From Nocardia sp. NBC_01329 (lineage in GTDB: Bacteria; Actinomycetota; Actinomycetes; Mycobacteriales; Mycobacteriaceae): a stretch of 64,000 nucleotides of DNA. How positions within the stretch are numbered: position 1 is the first letter of the stretch; the number at the start of each line of letters is the position of its first letter. The notes beneath the pieces were generated by a model. It was not told the origin of the DNA and did not search any database. It saw only the letters and a program-made list of their open reading frames with translations. Shown here piece after piece: positions 52,476-59,958 of this stretch. The stretch covers positions 3,814,001 to 3,878,000 of the forward strand of contig NZ_CP108381.1 of assembly GCF_035956715.1 (NCBI RefSeq), given 5' to 3'. The position numbers and the translations under genes were made by a program.

Positions 52476-52659
52476 TTTTCTCGCGGGACCCGCCACAGGG
52501 GGTGGGGATACCGCAACCACAGGGGTCACGCCGGGTGAACAGGCTCCGGCGCAACTTCACTCAGGTAGAACCGAACGAAATGATCACCGTTCCCGGTCGT
52601 CCGGAGGTCCGGACTCAGCGGTATCGGGGATTGATTTTGCCCGGCCAGCAGGGGGCCGA

Positions 52660-52699
52660 CAAGCTTCTGGCAAATATCTAGCGTGTGATGAACATCACA
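52660..52699 (-). promoter_or_regulatory. CRP/GlxR-type site and candidate promoter of the NlpC gene
   Basis: TGTGATGAACATCACA (52684-52699) is a perfect palindrome and an exact match to TGTGA-N6-TCACA, the binding pattern of Crp/GlxR-type cAMP receptor proteins. On the minus strand TAGATA follows a few bases later (GCTAGATATTTG), a possible -10. This predicts a transcription start near 52666 and a leader of about 240 bases to the NlpC start. The site lies eight bases past the stop of the upstream membrane-protein gene. Confidence 0.65.
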
Positions 52700-52706
52700 A
52701 AGATGT

Positions 52707-53651
52707 TTATTGCGTTTGGGTCGCCACATCGTTCAGCGTCTTGAGGACGGTGTCCTTCGCGGCGGTCGGCGACTCCACGAATACACCCACCTGCCACACC
52801 GGCTCACCACCCGGATCGGCCGCGAAATAGCGGCTGAACTCGACCGAATACTTACCCTTGTCGTTGACCGCCGTCTCCACGTAGGACGTCCGGTCGTCGA
52901 ATGTGCGCGCCTTGTCCGGCTCGGTGAACCAATCGGCGTCGAACCCGACCCGCGTGGCGGCATCACAGGTCGCTGGACATTTGCGGATGGCCAGGTTTAC
53001 CCGCTGTCCCGCAGCGGAATTGCCCTCGTCCACGCAGCCCCACGCCTGCGCATCCGGGATGTTCTCGATCGACCCCTTCATACATCCCCAGGAGCCGGGC
53101 GCCCGAAAAGCGAACGGCCAGCCCTTGAATGCCATCGTGTAGGTGCTCTCACCGGCCTGCCAGGTCGGGCCCAACACCGCCACCGGCGCCAGACCCTCGC
53201 GCAGGACGGGTTCGTCCGAGGAGGGCAGCGCACTGGTCGTCGCGGTGGTCGAGGTGGCGGACGCCGGCTCGGAGGACTGTGCGGAATCGGTTACCGCCGA
53301 GGAGGTCGCGGACGCGGTGTTCTCCGCCGAGCCCCGCGACTGCAGCACCACCAGGCCGATCACCCCGACCAGTACCAGCACCACCACGGTGACGAGCACC
53401 GCGATCAACGGGCCGTTGCTCTTCGGGGGCGGGTCCCCATAACCACCGGCACCCAACGGCGGAACCTCCCAGGCGCCCTTCGGCGGGACGGGTTGCGGGC
53501 CGTGTCCTGCGGACTGCCCCCACTGCACGCCCGAGTCCGGCTGCCCGGCCGGTGGTGGTCGGTAGCCCTGCTGCCGCTGCTCCGCCGGGGTGTTCTTCTG
53601 CTGTCCCGCTGGGGAATGGCGCCACCACTCGTCGGGATTGTCCGAAGCCAT
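52707..53651 (-). CDS. Single-helix membrane protein of unknown function
   Basis: A 314-residue protein. Residues 1-75 are cytoplasmic and rich in Pro, Gln and Gly (PAGQQKNTPAEQRQQGYRPPP). One membrane helix follows (LIAVLVTVVVLVLVGVIGLVVLQ, about 80-103), then a Ser/Thr/Ala linker and an outer domain of about 160 residues with four to five cysteines (GSWGCMKG, AWGCVDEG, KCPATCD). I do not recognise the family. TAGGGT (plus 53660-53665) lies eight bases before the ATG. A direct repeat stands about 90 bases further upstream. Confidence 0.8.
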   Translation of the reverse strand: MASDNPDEWWRHSPAGQQKNTPAEQRQQGYRPPPAGQPDSGVQWGQSAGHGPQPVPPKGAWEVPPLGAGGYGDPPPKSNGPLIAVLVTVVVLVLVGVIGLVVLQSRGSAENTASATSSAVTDSAQSSEPASATSTTATTSALPSSDEPVLREGLAPVAVLGPTWQAGESTYTMAFKGWPFAFRAPGSWGCMKGSIENIPDAQAWGCVDEGNSAAGQRVNLAIRKCPATCDAATRVGFDADWFTEPDKARTFDDRTSYVETAVNDKGKYSVEFSRYFAADPGGEPVWQVGVFVESPTAAKDTVLKTLNDVATQTQ

Positions 53652-53753
53652 AAGATCTCACCCTAATGTGCGGTGCCGACCCGGTCATGGCCATAAGTCC
53701 GGGGCTCGGCGGCGCCGGCCGCCACCCGCGGAAACCGCAGGGGCCCCTGCCGA

Positions 53754-53794
53754 TACCACACTCGGCCGAGCCGGTACCACACTCAGCCGAGCCG
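53754..53794. repeat. Two-copy direct repeat upstream of the membrane-protein gene
   Basis: TACCACACTCGGCCGAGCCG (53754-53773) recurs as TACCACACTCAGCCGAGCCG (53775-53794), 19 of 20 identical with a period of 21 bp. The spacing equals two helical turns. It lies about 90 bases upstream of the -10 at 53660-53665 and could bind an activator; it might also be chance slippage. Confidence 0.5.
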
Positions 53795-53828
53795 CGAGCC
53801 GCCGGATTCACCCGCACCCGGCGAGACC

Positions 53829-53855
53829 GCCGGCCGGACCCGTGGTCCGGCCGGC
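53829..53855 (-). terminator. Terminator of ileS
   Basis: GCCGGCCGGACC and GGTCCGGCCGGC form a perfect 12-bp stem with a 3-nt loop, six bases after the ileS stop codon on the minus strand. Confidence 0.7.
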
Positions 53856-53861
53856 AGCGAC

Positions 53862-56800
53862 TCAGCCCGCCTTGACGACCCGGGCCCGCACTCCGCCGGT
53901 GAGCTCCGCGGCTCCCGGACCGGCCGGCCCGAATTCCAGCTCTACCGCCAGGATCTCCCCCGCGATCAACCCGCGGTGGGTGCTTGCCCACTCCCGTCGT
54001 TCCGCCGGCACCTCGAGTGTCGCTGTGACGCGATCCGAGACGTCGAGGCCCAGTGATTTCCGGGTCTCCTGCAGGTCCCGGATGACATCACGAGCCCAGC
54101 CCTCGGCCTCCAGCTCCTCGGTGACCACCGAGTCCAGCACCACCAGACCCGCGTTACCGGGCAGCGCGGCAGTGGATTCCGGTTCGGCTGCGACCAGTCG
54201 CTGGGTGTACTCCTCGGGCAGCAGTTCGATCCCGGCCGCGCTGACCACACCGTCGGCGTTCTCCGACCAGTCACCCGCCTTGACCGCTTGGATCACCCGC
54301 TGCACCTTCTTGCCCAGCCGGGGCCCGGCGGCACGCGCGTTGACTGCCAATTCGAACCGGCCGTGGGTGGCGATATCGGTGGTCAGGTCGACCTTCTTGA
54401 CATTCACCTCGTCGGCGATGATGCCGGCATAAGGCGCCAGCCGTTCCGCGTCCGGCGCGGCGATCGTCACTTCCGCCAACGGCAGCCGGACGCGCAGCTT
54501 CTGTGCCTTGCGCAGGCTCAGCACCGTGGAGCACACGCTGCGTGCCTCGTCCATCGCCGCGACCAGCTCCGGATCCCGCGGGAGGGTGTCGGCGGCCGGC
54601 CAGTCGGTCAGATGCACCGACCGCTCACCGGTGAGCCCCCGCCAGATCACCTCGGTGACCAGCGGTAGCAGCGGAGCCGCCAATCGGGTCACCACCTCCA
54701 GCACCGTATGCAGAGTGTCGACGCCATCGCGATCCTCGGACCAGAACCGCGAACGCGACCGGCGCACGTACCAGTTGGTGAGCGCATCGGCGAAGGTGCG
54801 CAGCTCCTCACAGGCACCCGCGATATCGAACTCCTCCAGCGCGGCGGTCATGACATCGCGAGTCTGCGCCAGTTTCGCCAGGATGTAGCGATCCAGCACA
54901 TTGGGTGAATCCGTACGCCACACACCGGGTTCGGCGGCGTAGAGCTGCAGGAAGGTCCACGCGTTCCACAGCGGCCGCAGCGCATGGCTCACGCCTTCGC
55001 GGATACCGCGCTCGGTGACGATGAGGTTGCCACCGCGCAGGATCGGCGAACTCATCAGAAACCAGCGCATGGCATCGGATCCGTCCCGGTCGAACACCTC
55101 GTTCACATCCGGGTAGTTGCGCTTGGACTTGCTCATCTTCAGCCCGTCGTCGCCGAGGACGATCCCGTGCGCGACCACGTTCTCGAACGCCGGGCTGTCG
55201 AACAGCGCGGTCGACAGCACGTGCAGGTTGTAGAACCACCCGCGAGTCTGCCCGTTGTATTCGACGATGAAATCGCCCGGGAAGTGCGAGTCGAACCACT
55301 CCTCGTTCTCGAACGGGAAATGGACCTGCGCGTAGGGCATGGACCCCGACTCGAACCAGCAGTCCAGCACCTCCGGCACTCGGCGCATGGTCGACTGCCC
55401 GGATGGGTCGTCCGGGTTCGGCCGGGTCAATTCATCGATCGCGGGACGGTGCAGATCTGTGGGTCGCACACCGAAATCACGTTCGAGCTCGTCGAGCGAA
55501 CCGTAGACATCGATACGCGGATACGCCGGATCGTCGGATACCCAGACCGGGATCGGGCTGCCCCAGTAACGGTTCCGGCTGATATTCCAGTCCCGGGCGT
55601 TCTCGAGCCATTTGCCGAACTGGCCGTCCCGGATATGCTCGGGCACCCACCTGATCTGCTTGTTCAGCTCCACCATCCGCTCACGGAACTGGGTCACCGC
55701 AACGAACCACGAGGGCACAGCCATATAGATCAGTGGCTGCCCGGAGCGCCAGCTGTGCGGGTACGAGTGGTCGATGGTCTCCTGCCGCAGCAGTTTTCCG
55801 GCGGTCTTGAGATCTTTGATGATCACCGGGTTGGCGTCGAACACCATCAGGCCCTCGTACGGCGGGACCATGGAGGTGAATTTGCCGCCCGGATCGAGCG
55901 GCTGCACCAGGTCGATGCCATTCGCGCTGCAGACATCCATGTCCTCCTCACCGAAGGCGGGCGCCATATGCACGATGCCGGTACCGGAGTCGGTGGTGAC
56001 GTAGTCGGCCGCGAGCACCCGGTGCGCGTTGGGGTGTCCGACGAAGAAGTCGAACGGCGGTGTGTAGCACAGATCGACCAGTGCGGCGCCGTCGTACTCT
56101 CCGACCACTTCGGGCTGATCGCCGAGTTCACGCACATAATGCGCTACCCGCTCGGCCGCGAGCACATAGCGCTTGCCGTCCGCCCCGCGCACCTGCACGT
56201 AGCGGATATCCGGGTGCACCGCCACGGCGAGGTTGGAGGGCAACGTCCACGGGGTGGTGGTCCAGATCAGCGCGTTGGCGCCGTCCAATTCGTGCAGCGG
56301 GTGATCCCGCGGGACCGACAGCACCATATCCACCGTCACCGCCGGGTCCTGGCGCATCCGGTAGGCGTCGTCGAGCCGGGCCTCCTGGTTCGACAGCGGT
56401 GTCTGCTCGTACCAGCTGTACGGGAGCACCCGGAAGCCCTGGTAGATCAGACCCTTGTCGTAGAGCGACTTGAACGCCCACATCACCGACTCCATGAAGT
56501 CGAGATCGAGTGTCTTGTAGTCGTTGTCGAAATCCACCCAGCGTGCTTGCCTGGTCACATAATCGCGCCATTCCCCGGTATAGCGGAGTACAGACGACTT
56601 GCACGCGGCATTGAATTCCGCGAGCCCCATCGAGTCGATCTGTGATTTGTCCGTGATACCGAGCTGCTTTTCCGCTTCGATTTCCGCCGGCAGCCCGTGG
56701 GTGTCCCATCCGAAACGCCGCTCGACCCGTTTACCGCGCATGGTCTGAAATCTCGGGATGACATCTTTGACGTAGCCGGTGAGCAGATGACCGTAATGTG

Positions 56801-56996
56801 GCAGACCGTTGGCAAACGGGGGGCCGTCGTAGAAAACGAACTCCTCGGCGTCGGCGCGGTTGTCGATGCTGGCGCGGAAGGTCCCGTCGGCGGCCCAGGC
56901 ATCCAGTACTGCCTGCTCCAACTCGGGGAACACACCGGACTTTCCGCCGAGATCGACGCGGGGGTATGCGCTGCTACTGGAATTCTCGTCCGCCAT
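53862..56996 (-). CDS. ileS: Isoleucyl-tRNA synthetase
   Basis: A 1044-residue class I aminoacyl-tRNA synthetase. HIGH appears as PHYGH in FANGLPHYGHLLTGYVKDVIPR; KMSKS is LKMSKSKRNYPDVNEVFD. The editing domain has the ALIWTTTPWTLPSNLA block and a Rossmann insert. The last 200 residues contain the anticodon-binding helices and the extra C-terminal domain of the long (IleRS2-like) form found in Actinobacteria and eukaryotes, which is less sensitive to mupirocin. The ATG follows AGGAG by 13 bases; the leader carries a T-box riboswitch. It lies directly before the division genes. Confidence 0.97.
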   Translation of the reverse strand: MADENSSSSAYPRVDLGGKSGVFPELEQAVLDAWAADGTFRASIDNRADAEEFVFYDGPPFANGLPHYGHLLTGYVKDVIPRFQTMRGKRVERRFGWDTHGLPAEIEAEKQLGITDKSQIDSMGLAEFNAACKSSVLRYTGEWRDYVTRQARWVDFDNDYKTLDLDFMESVMWAFKSLYDKGLIYQGFRVLPYSWYEQTPLSNQEARLDDAYRMRQDPAVTVDMVLSVPRDHPLHELDGANALIWTTTPWTLPSNLAVAVHPDIRYVQVRGADGKRYVLAAERVAHYVRELGDQPEVVGEYDGAALVDLCYTPPFDFFVGHPNAHRVLAADYVTTDSGTGIVHMAPAFGEEDMDVCSANGIDLVQPLDPGGKFTSMVPPYEGLMVFDANPVIIKDLKTAGKLLRQETIDHSYPHSWRSGQPLIYMAVPSWFVAVTQFRERMVELNKQIRWVPEHIRDGQFGKWLENARDWNISRNRYWGSPIPVWVSDDPAYPRIDVYGSLDELERDFGVRPTDLHRPAIDELTRPNPDDPSGQSTMRRVPEVLDCWFESGSMPYAQVHFPFENEEWFDSHFPGDFIVEYNGQTRGWFYNLHVLSTALFDSPAFENVVAHGIVLGDDGLKMSKSKRNYPDVNEVFDRDGSDAMRWFLMSSPILRGGNLIVTERGIREGVSHALRPLWNAWTFLQLYAAEPGVWRTDSPNVLDRYILAKLAQTRDVMTAALEEFDIAGACEELRTFADALTNWYVRRSRSRFWSEDRDGVDTLHTVLEVVTRLAAPLLPLVTEVIWRGLTGERSVHLTDWPAADTLPRDPELVAAMDEARSVCSTVLSLRKAQKLRVRLPLAEVTIAAPDAERLAPYAGIIADEVNVKKVDLTTDIATHGRFELAVNARAAGPRLGKKVQRVIQAVKAGDWSENADGVVSAAGIELLPEEYTQRLVAAEPESTAALPGNAGLVVLDSVVTEELEAEGWARDVIRDLQETRKSLGLDVSDRVTATLEVPAERREWASTHRGLIAGEILAVELEFGPAGPGAAELTGGVRARVVKAG

Positions 56997-57079
56997 GGCG
57001 GATACACGTCTCCTCGTGCCCGGCGCGCCCAGGGGCGCGGTATCTCGGCACGGGGACGATCGGCGGCGCAACGGGTGCG

Positions 57080-57256
57080 CCGGAACCGCGGTACCACCCC
57101 GCTTGCCCGGCCCGGCGAACCGGACGGACCTCTCGTTGCGAGCTGTGACGGGCTCACCCGTTCGGTTCTACTGAGCCTGCGCAATCCAGTAAGTGCTGCG
57201 CAGTGCCGTTCTTCCGAAAGCTCCCCGGTGATGACCGGATCGTCGCCGACTTACAG
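57080..57256 (-). ncRNA. T-box riboswitch of ileS (translational type)
   Basis: On the minus strand a leader reads from a TAGAAT -10 (57262-57267) into a short Stem I with CGGCGACGATCCGGTCATCA and CCGGGGAGCTTTCGGAAGAA. The specifier codon AUC (57230-57232) is for isoleucine. The T-box proper, TGGTACCGCG (57087-57096), follows downstream. Short-Stem-I T-boxes of this kind are known upstream of ileS in Nocardia and mycobacteria, where uncharged tRNA-Ile frees the ribosome site. A GC hairpin near the start codon (GTGCC...GGCAC, just before GAGGAG) could be part of the sequestering structure. The element extends through about 57000-57080. Confidence 0.92.
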
Positions 57257-57357
57257 GTTTGATTCTAACCAGGACGGTCAAACACTTATACATCCGCCCG
57301 CGGAGCCGCGGCCCCGCAACCCCGGAAGGACGTTTTGGTTCTCGCCTGTTCTGCTCG

Positions 57358-57555
57358 TCAGCGCTTCGCGTGCTGATTCCGTGGCGGCAATTCCTCATCC
57401 GGTGCGCGTATCGACAGCGCACTCACCAGCAACACCACAGCACCGATAACGCATACGACAATGCAACCCCAGGCCCACATGACCGAGCCGGTGGCCAGGG
57501 ACAGGATCAGCAGCGCCAGGCCGATCCCGGCCAGCGCCAGTGTCAAGACAAGCAT
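57358..57555 (-). CDS. Small two-helix membrane protein
   Basis: A 65-residue protein: two hydrophobic segments (LVLTLALAGIGLALLILSLATG and MWAWGCIVVCVIGAVVLLVSALSI) and a charged tail (RAPDEELPPRNQHAKR). Similar short genes occur next to wag31/ileS in other mycolic-acid bacteria. Function unknown. The ATG follows GGGGG by seven bases. It lies between the T-box leader and wag31, on the same strand as both. Confidence 0.72.
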   Translation of the reverse strand: MLVLTLALAGIGLALLILSLATGSVMWAWGCIVVCVIGAVVLLVSALSIRAPDEELPPRNQHAKR

Positions 57556-57611
57556 GATGACCCCCAGAACAGCAGGCCGGGTGCCCGTTCGCTCCCAGCG
57601 TTATCGGGCGT

Positions 57612-58457
57612 TCAGTCGCCTTTACCGAAGGACGCGGGGGCAAGCTGGTTGGCCCCGGTATCGAAGGAGTCACCCTCGTCGACCGGTACAGCCGAACCGC
57701 GGTTCTCCAACTCTTCGAGCTGCGATTCCAGATACGACTTGAGTCGCACCCGATACTCGCGTTCGAAGGTCTTGAGGGTCTGGATCCGGCTCTCCAGCAC
57801 ATTGCGCTGCTGGGTGATGGTGCCCATGATCTCGGTGTGCTTGCGCTCGGCGTCCGCCTGCAGCGCGTCGGCCTTCTCCTTGGCCTGGCGCAGCTGGCTG
57901 TCCGAGCGGGTCTGCGCATCGGAGAGCATGGCGTCGGACTTGTGCCGTGCGTCGGCGATCATGTCTTCCGAGCGCGCCCGCGCATCATTGACCAGTCGCT
58001 CCGAATTGGCCCGCGCGTTGGCCAGCAAATTCTCGGCTTCGGTCTTGGCGTCGGTGGTGAGCCGATCGGCCATCTCCTGCGCCAGACTCAGTACCTTGGC
58101 GGCCTGCATATTCGCGTCGGCGGCGGCGTCTGCGGCCGACGGCGCGGGAGGCACCACGGGAATGGGAGCCGAGGGCGGCGCCTGGATCGGAGGTTTGATC
58201 GGTTCCGGCGGCGGGGCCTGCTGCACCGGTTTACCGAGGCCGGGCCCGCCCGGGCCCCGGCTGCTCTTGACATCGGCCAGTTCCGCATCGAGCTCGGCAA
58301 CCCGCTGGCGAAGGTCGGCGTTCTCCTCGATCAGCCGGGAAAGTTCCTGCTCCACCAGATCCAGGAAGGCATCGACTTCGTCCTCGTTGTAGCCGCGTTT
58401 CCCGATAGGCGGTTTGCTGAACGCGACGTTGTGCACATCGGCTGGGGTCAGCGGCAT
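57612..58457 (-). CDS. wag31: DivIVA-family polar growth protein Wag31
   Basis: A 281-residue coiled-coil protein that marks the poles and organises tip growth in Actinobacteria. The N-terminal membrane-binding DivIVA domain reads LTPADVHNVAFSKPPIGKRGYNEDEVDAFLDLVEQELSRLIEE. A proline-rich linker (VQQAPPPEPIKPPIQAPP, about 80-105) follows, then a long coiled coil from about 120 to 255 with regular Ala/Glu/Arg heptads. It belongs to the conserved ftsQ-ftsZ-pgeF-yggS-sepF-yggT-wag31 block. The first residue is set by the conserved MPLTPADVHNVAFSKPPIG start. Confidence 0.96.
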   Translation of the reverse strand: MPLTPADVHNVAFSKPPIGKRGYNEDEVDAFLDLVEQELSRLIEENADLRQRVAELDAELADVKSSRGPGGPGLGKPVQQAPPPEPIKPPIQAPPSAPIPVVPPAPSAADAAADANMQAAKVLSLAQEMADRLTTDAKTEAENLLANARANSERLVNDARARSEDMIADARHKSDAMLSDAQTRSDSQLRQAKEKADALQADAERKHTEIMGTITQQRNVLESRIQTLKTFEREYRVRLKSYLESQLEELENRGSAVPVDEGDSFDTGANQLAPASFGKGD

Positions 58458-58520
58458 GGAAGGATCCCTTCGCGCGTTGGCAGATCTAGCGGCTCTGGCA
58501 AGTCTTCACGGCCCATTCTG

Positions 58521-58823
58521 TCACACCGGAGCTACCGGCTGGCCGAGCCGGCTCACGACCGACATCAGGATGAAGACCAGGAACAGCAGAACCATAATCG
58601 ACAAATCGAGCCGAATTCCGCCCAGGGAGACCGGTGGTATCAACCGCCGCAGCAACTTTACGGGAGGATCGGTGATGGTGAAGATCACCTCGAGGACGAT
58701 GACGACCACCCCGGTGGGACGCCAGTCGCGGGCGAAGCTCCGGATGAACTCGACGATCACCCGGCTGATGAGCAACAGCCAGAAGATGAACAGTACGAAG
58801 TACAGCACCGCGAACAAGGCCAC
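58521..58823 (-). CDS. YggT-family membrane protein
   Basis: A 100-residue protein with two pairs of hydrophobic segments (LFAVLYFVLFIFWLLLISRVIVEFI; LDLSIMVLLFLVFILMSVVSRL) and the YggT block DWRPTGVVVIVLEVIFTITDPPVKLLRRLIPPVSLGGIRLDLS. The GTG at 58823 is chosen for homologue length, about 96-100 residues; upstream codons have no ribosome signal. It lies between sepF and wag31 and has been linked to division and envelope growth, with unknown mechanism. Confidence 0.9.
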   Translation of the reverse strand: MALFAVLYFVLFIFWLLLISRVIVEFIRSFARDWRPTGVVVIVLEVIFTITDPPVKLLRRLIPPVSLGGIRLDLSIMVLLFLVFILMSVVSRLGQPVAPV

Positions 58824-58913
58824 GACCTCACTCTGCCGCAAAATCGGCGCGGTGCAAAATGCCCGCGCCGATCTTGTTCGTACCACGCGGCGCCCGGCTC
58901 GGCGCACCGGCCG

Positions 58914-59690
58914 CTATTTCTGGTTGTAGAACCCGGTTTCCGCGATCCGGCGACGTTCCTCCGCCGATACGTCCACATCGGCCGGAGAGAGCAGGAACAC
59001 CTTGGTCGCGACCTTGTCGAAGGAACCGCGCAGGGCGAAGGCCAGCCCGGCGGCGAAATCCACCAGGCGTTTGGCATCGGCATTGCTGAGGTCGACCAGA
59101 TCCATGATCACCGGGTTGCCCTCACGGAACCGCTCCCCGATGATCGCGGCTTCGCTGTAATCACGCGGACGCAGCGTGGTGATCTTGGACAAGGGACCTC
59201 CGTCCTCGAAGATCGCGGGACGGCGGGCGGCGACCGGTTCGGGACGGACCCGCTCGGCCAGCCGCCGCTCCTCGGCATCAGGATCGACTGCCAGCGCCCC
59301 CCTGGTCGCGCCGCGCAGGGAGGCACCGCCGCCCGGACGATACCGGCCGGAAGCGGCGGCGTCGATCCGGGTAGGACGGCGCGGCCCCTCGTAGTCCTCG
59401 TCGTAGGCGTCGCCCGGGTAATCGTCACGGCGCGGTGCGGGGTAGCTGGGCTGGTAGGACGACTTGTACGGCGACTCGCGGTAGTCGGGACCGTCGTAGC
59501 GGTCCTCGGGGTACCGGTCGTAGTCCGGACGATCGTCGTAATCGCGGGGAGCGCGGTCGGCGTAGTCACGCGGCCGGCGCGCGCCGCGATCCTCGACCCC
59601 TCGGGGGGTGCGATCGTCGACGTAGTCGTCTTCGTAATCCTCGAGCGGAACCATGCCGAAGTACGCCTTGAACTTGTGCAGCGTGCTCAT
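58914..59690 (-). CDS. sepF: SepF, FtsZ membrane anchor
   Basis: A 258-residue division protein. An N-terminal amphipathic membrane helix (MSTLHKFKAYFGMVPLED) is followed by about 140 residues rich in Asp, Arg, Tyr and Pro (DYADRAPRDYDDRPDYDRYPEDRYDG), then the FtsZ-binding core at about 165-250 (ITTLRPRDYSEAAIIGERFREGNPVIMDLVDLSNADAKRLVDFAAGLAFALRG). Its start overlaps the preceding 54-codon ORF by 4 bp (ATGA), so translation may be coupled. The linker is longer and more charged than in many relatives. Confidence 0.95.
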   Translation of the reverse strand: MSTLHKFKAYFGMVPLEDYEDDYVDDRTPRGVEDRGARRPRDYADRAPRDYDDRPDYDRYPEDRYDGPDYRESPYKSSYQPSYPAPRRDDYPGDAYDEDYEGPRRPTRIDAAASGRYRPGGGASLRGATRGALAVDPDAEERRLAERVRPEPVAARRPAIFEDGGPLSKITTLRPRDYSEAAIIGERFREGNPVIMDLVDLSNADAKRLVDFAAGLAFALRGSFDKVATKVFLLSPADVDVSAEERRRIAETGFYNQK

Positions 59691-59851
59691 GACCGCGCCT
59701 CGCTGTCGCTCGGCCCCGTCACGAGCACGCTCGTGGCTGCGCCCACAATTCGCTCGCTGCGCTCACTCAACGACCGCGCCTCGCTGTCGCTCGGCTCCGT
59801 CATGACCACGATTGTGGCTGCGTCGATTACTCGCTCGCTGCGCTCGCTCAT
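59687..59851 (-). CDS. 54-residue ORF of two 27-residue repeats, overlapping sepF
   Basis: An ORF of 54 codons on the minus strand, from an ATG at 59851 to a TGA that overlaps the sepF start (ATGA). GGAAGG stands nine bases before the ATG, a good ribosome site. The protein is two near-identical units of 27 residues, each with a SERSER start and a PSDSEARS end; the middles differ (AATIVVMT and AATSVLVT). No domain is recognised. It lies in the sepF operon between yggS and sepF. It could be a leader peptide coupling sepF translation, a small regulator, or a protein-coding mobile repeat. Confidence 0.6.
   Translation of the reverse strand: MSERSERVIDAATIVVMTEPSDSEARSLSERSERIVGAATSVLVTGPSDSEARS
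59691..59851. repeat. 81-bp tandem duplication upstream of sepF
   Basis: Unit 1 (59691-59771) and unit 2 (59772-59851) share most of their bases, including identical CTCGCTGTCGCTCGG and CTCGCTGCGCTC parts. The repeat is in frame with the 54-residue ORF. Its core GAGCGAGCGCAGCGAGCGA is palindrome-rich and might occur elsewhere in the genome. Confidence 0.8.
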
Positions 59852-59958
59852 TCTGGTCGACCTTCCTTCGGCCCCGGTGGCGGCCGGGTGTTGAAGTCTT
59901 GCTCAGCCCTCGTCGTGTCCCAGCATATGTGTCGAATGTGACTGATGAGGTTTGTTTG

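Noticed and set aside
52427..52680. c-di-AMP (ydaO-type) riboswitch before the NlpC/P60 gene
   Set aside because: Such riboswitches are common before cell-wall hydrolase genes in Actinobacteria, but the conserved GGGTGAATC- and CCGTCAGC-like segments are absent.
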